Shown one piece after another: positions 1 to 23,300 of a stretch of 23,300 bases of DNA. The notes beneath the pieces were generated by a model that saw only the letters and a program-made list of their open reading frames with translations, searched no databases and was not told the origin of the DNA. Location of the stretch: NCBI RefSeq assembly GCF_000002075.1, contig NW_004798191.1, forward strand, positions 166,501-189,800. Reading direction: 5' to 3'. Position numbers and translations under genes: made by a program. This stretch comes from Aplysia californica (lineage: Eukaryota; Mollusca; Gastropoda; Aplysiida; Aplysiidae). Within the stretch, counting starts at the first letter, position 1. The number at the start of each line of letters is the position of its first letter.

Positions 1-410
1 TATTAAAATAATCAAATAAATAAATAAATAAATCTATATTTATATTGATCCCAGAAGGGCAACTTGGTTTACAATGACAAACATATATACTTATATAAGT
101 ACATAATTGTAAATGCATACATACATAAATACATACACATACATAAATGCAGAATACTACATCAATAAATAACAATTTCACAACCATGCCATTGCTGGTT
201 AATGGTGAATGAAGTAAATTAAAGTTTTATTAAAACTGCGAGCAGAGATTTTCACGGCACACCGGAACAGCACTCTCTCGTCTCGCCAACGAACAACGAG
301 CGAGAAATTCCGAGAGTGTTGTGGAATCAAATTGTTTACCTGTGATACCGGAATGAAAGAGACATTCTTCTGATTGTTTTCACGAATGCACACGCTTAGA
401 GCAACCAAGC
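1..410 (+). promoter_or_regulatory. Upstream region and 5' UTR of WDR35
   Basis: Bases 1-200 are AT-rich with short (AAAT)n and (CATA)n tracts. From about 236 to 410 base composition becomes balanced, which suggests the core promoter and 5' UTR. No convincing TATA box or start site can be assigned. An imperfect inverted repeat (CACTCTC at 271, GAGAGTG at 312) lies here. No other gene is visible. Confidence 0.45.

Positions 411-430
<20 letters not shown>
386..430 (+). promoter_or_regulatory. Possible upstream ORF overlapping the WDR35 start
   Basis: An ATG at 386 opens a 14-codon frame that ends with TAA at 428-430, past and out of frame with the main ATG at 411. A second short one starts with ATG at 352 and stops after six codons. 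If transcription starts upstream of these, they could lower translation of WDR35. The transcription start is not known. Confidence 0.35.
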
Positions 431-22664
<22,234 letters not shown>

Positions 22665-22768
22665 GTAGCCCACTCAGACACTTTCCTCCTCCTCTCCGGC
22701 TACTCTCCCGTCTTTCTCTTTGCTTCTCCTCGGCCTCACTCACTCTTCTTCCACTTTCTCATGTTTAG

Positions 22769-23080
22769 TTTTATTGTAAGAGTTTTACAGCGCTCGTAAC
22801 TGCATAAGGTTGTATGAGTGCGTGAAACACAAGCTGGTTGCATTCACTACAGTTTTTTGCACGGCTTCATTTTGGTCAATGATCAGATTAAAGTGTAAAA
22901 ACTTAGTGGTAAAAATCTCAAACTAAAAATGAAAATTTACGTATTATCAAAATAACAGTATATTGCATTTATATTTATTGAAATGGCCAAAAACCTTTAT
23001 AAAATTGAGAATTCTGCTGGGATCAACGACGGTCTTGTAATTTAACACATTTAAAATACTTCCTCCGGGTCTCTCTTCTG
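22769..23080 (-). mobile_element. 5'-truncated LINE copy B, same family as 11120-11520
   Basis: Reverse complement includes GAGACCCGGAGGAAGTATTT, GTTGATCCCAGCAGAATTCT, AATCTGATCATTGACCAAAA and the tail ACCTTATGCAGTTACGAGCG, then CTGTAAAACTCTTACAATAA. It encodes the VDPSRILNFI-like ORF2 end. Frame-broken. It lies in intron 22. Confidence 0.8.
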
Positions 23081-23087
23081 TTCACCA

Positions 23088-23300
23088 TACATGTTTTTGT
23101 TTTTATGTTCACTGAATTTATTTTTGTTTTTTTTATTTTCACTGTACGCATTTTTGTTTTTTATGTTCGCTGTACATGTTTTTGTTTTTCACCATACACC
23201 TTTTTGTTTTTGTGTTCACTGTAACAGTTTTGTTTTTGTGTTCACTGTAACAGTTTTGTTTTTGTGTTCACTGTAACAGTTTTGTTTTTGTGTTCACTGT
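23088..23300 (+). repeat. 26-30-bp minisatellite running off the window
   Basis: Unit TTTTGTTTTTGTGTTCACTG then TAACAG; older units are more diverged (23088-23200), the last three nearly identical. It continues past 23300. Confidence 0.9.

Overview
This is eukaryotic, animal nuclear DNA carrying most of one gene, the plus-strand orthologue of WDR35 (IFT121), a core subunit of the ciliary IFT-A complex. I could assemble 22 coding exons from the start codon (411) to the right edge of the window (last exon ends 22664). Every intron has GT-AG ends, reading phase is kept at all 21 junctions, and together they encode 755 residues plus two bases of the next codon. Against my memory of vertebrate WDR35 (about 1,170-1,180 residues) this is the N-terminal two thirds: both WD40 beta-propellers and the first alpha-solenoid helices. 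The rest lies beyond the window. No second gene, tRNA gene, rRNA gene or CRISPR array is visible. The protein sequence, the SINE and MITE content, and the self-complementary AGATCT repeats suggest a mollusc, perhaps a gastropod; this is a low-certainty inference.

Layout: 1-410 upstream/5' UTR; 411-434 exon 1; 435-2660 intron 1 with AGATCT arrays; 2661-8756 exons 2-9, with introns holding SINEs, 5'-truncated LINEs and MITEs; 8757-10898 two related MITEs, exon 10 and (AAT)-type repeats; 10899-14185 exon 11 and the largest intron (3.2 kb: LINE, SINEs, unexplained DNA); 14186-19189 exons 12-18 with minisatellites and SINEs; 19190-22664 exons 19-22, dominated by CA, GT/GA and minisatellite arrays; 22665-23300 intron 22 with a minus-strand LINE and a minisatellite running off the end.

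The most unusual feature is recurrent tandem copying of exon-intron boundaries into neighbouring introns. The 3' end of exon 19 plus its donor is copied six times downstream. The 3' end of exon 21 is copied twice, almost perfectly. The ends of exons 10 and 13 are also copied. The start of exon 8 is copied upstream, where one copy forms a potential 36-nt in-frame micro-exon (7232-7267). In exons 19 and 21 the copied segment begins at an exonic GAGA motif and is joined to an intronic (GA)n tract, pointing to microhomology-driven duplication.

A second theme is a SINE family whose 3' tail matches the 3' tail of a LINE present in two copies, the expected SINE-LINE partner relationship. Plus-strand tails of this SINE lie 20-55 bp upstream of four exons and contain a TACTAAA or TACTGAA motif at branch-point distance, so transposon tails may supply splicing branch sites in this gene.
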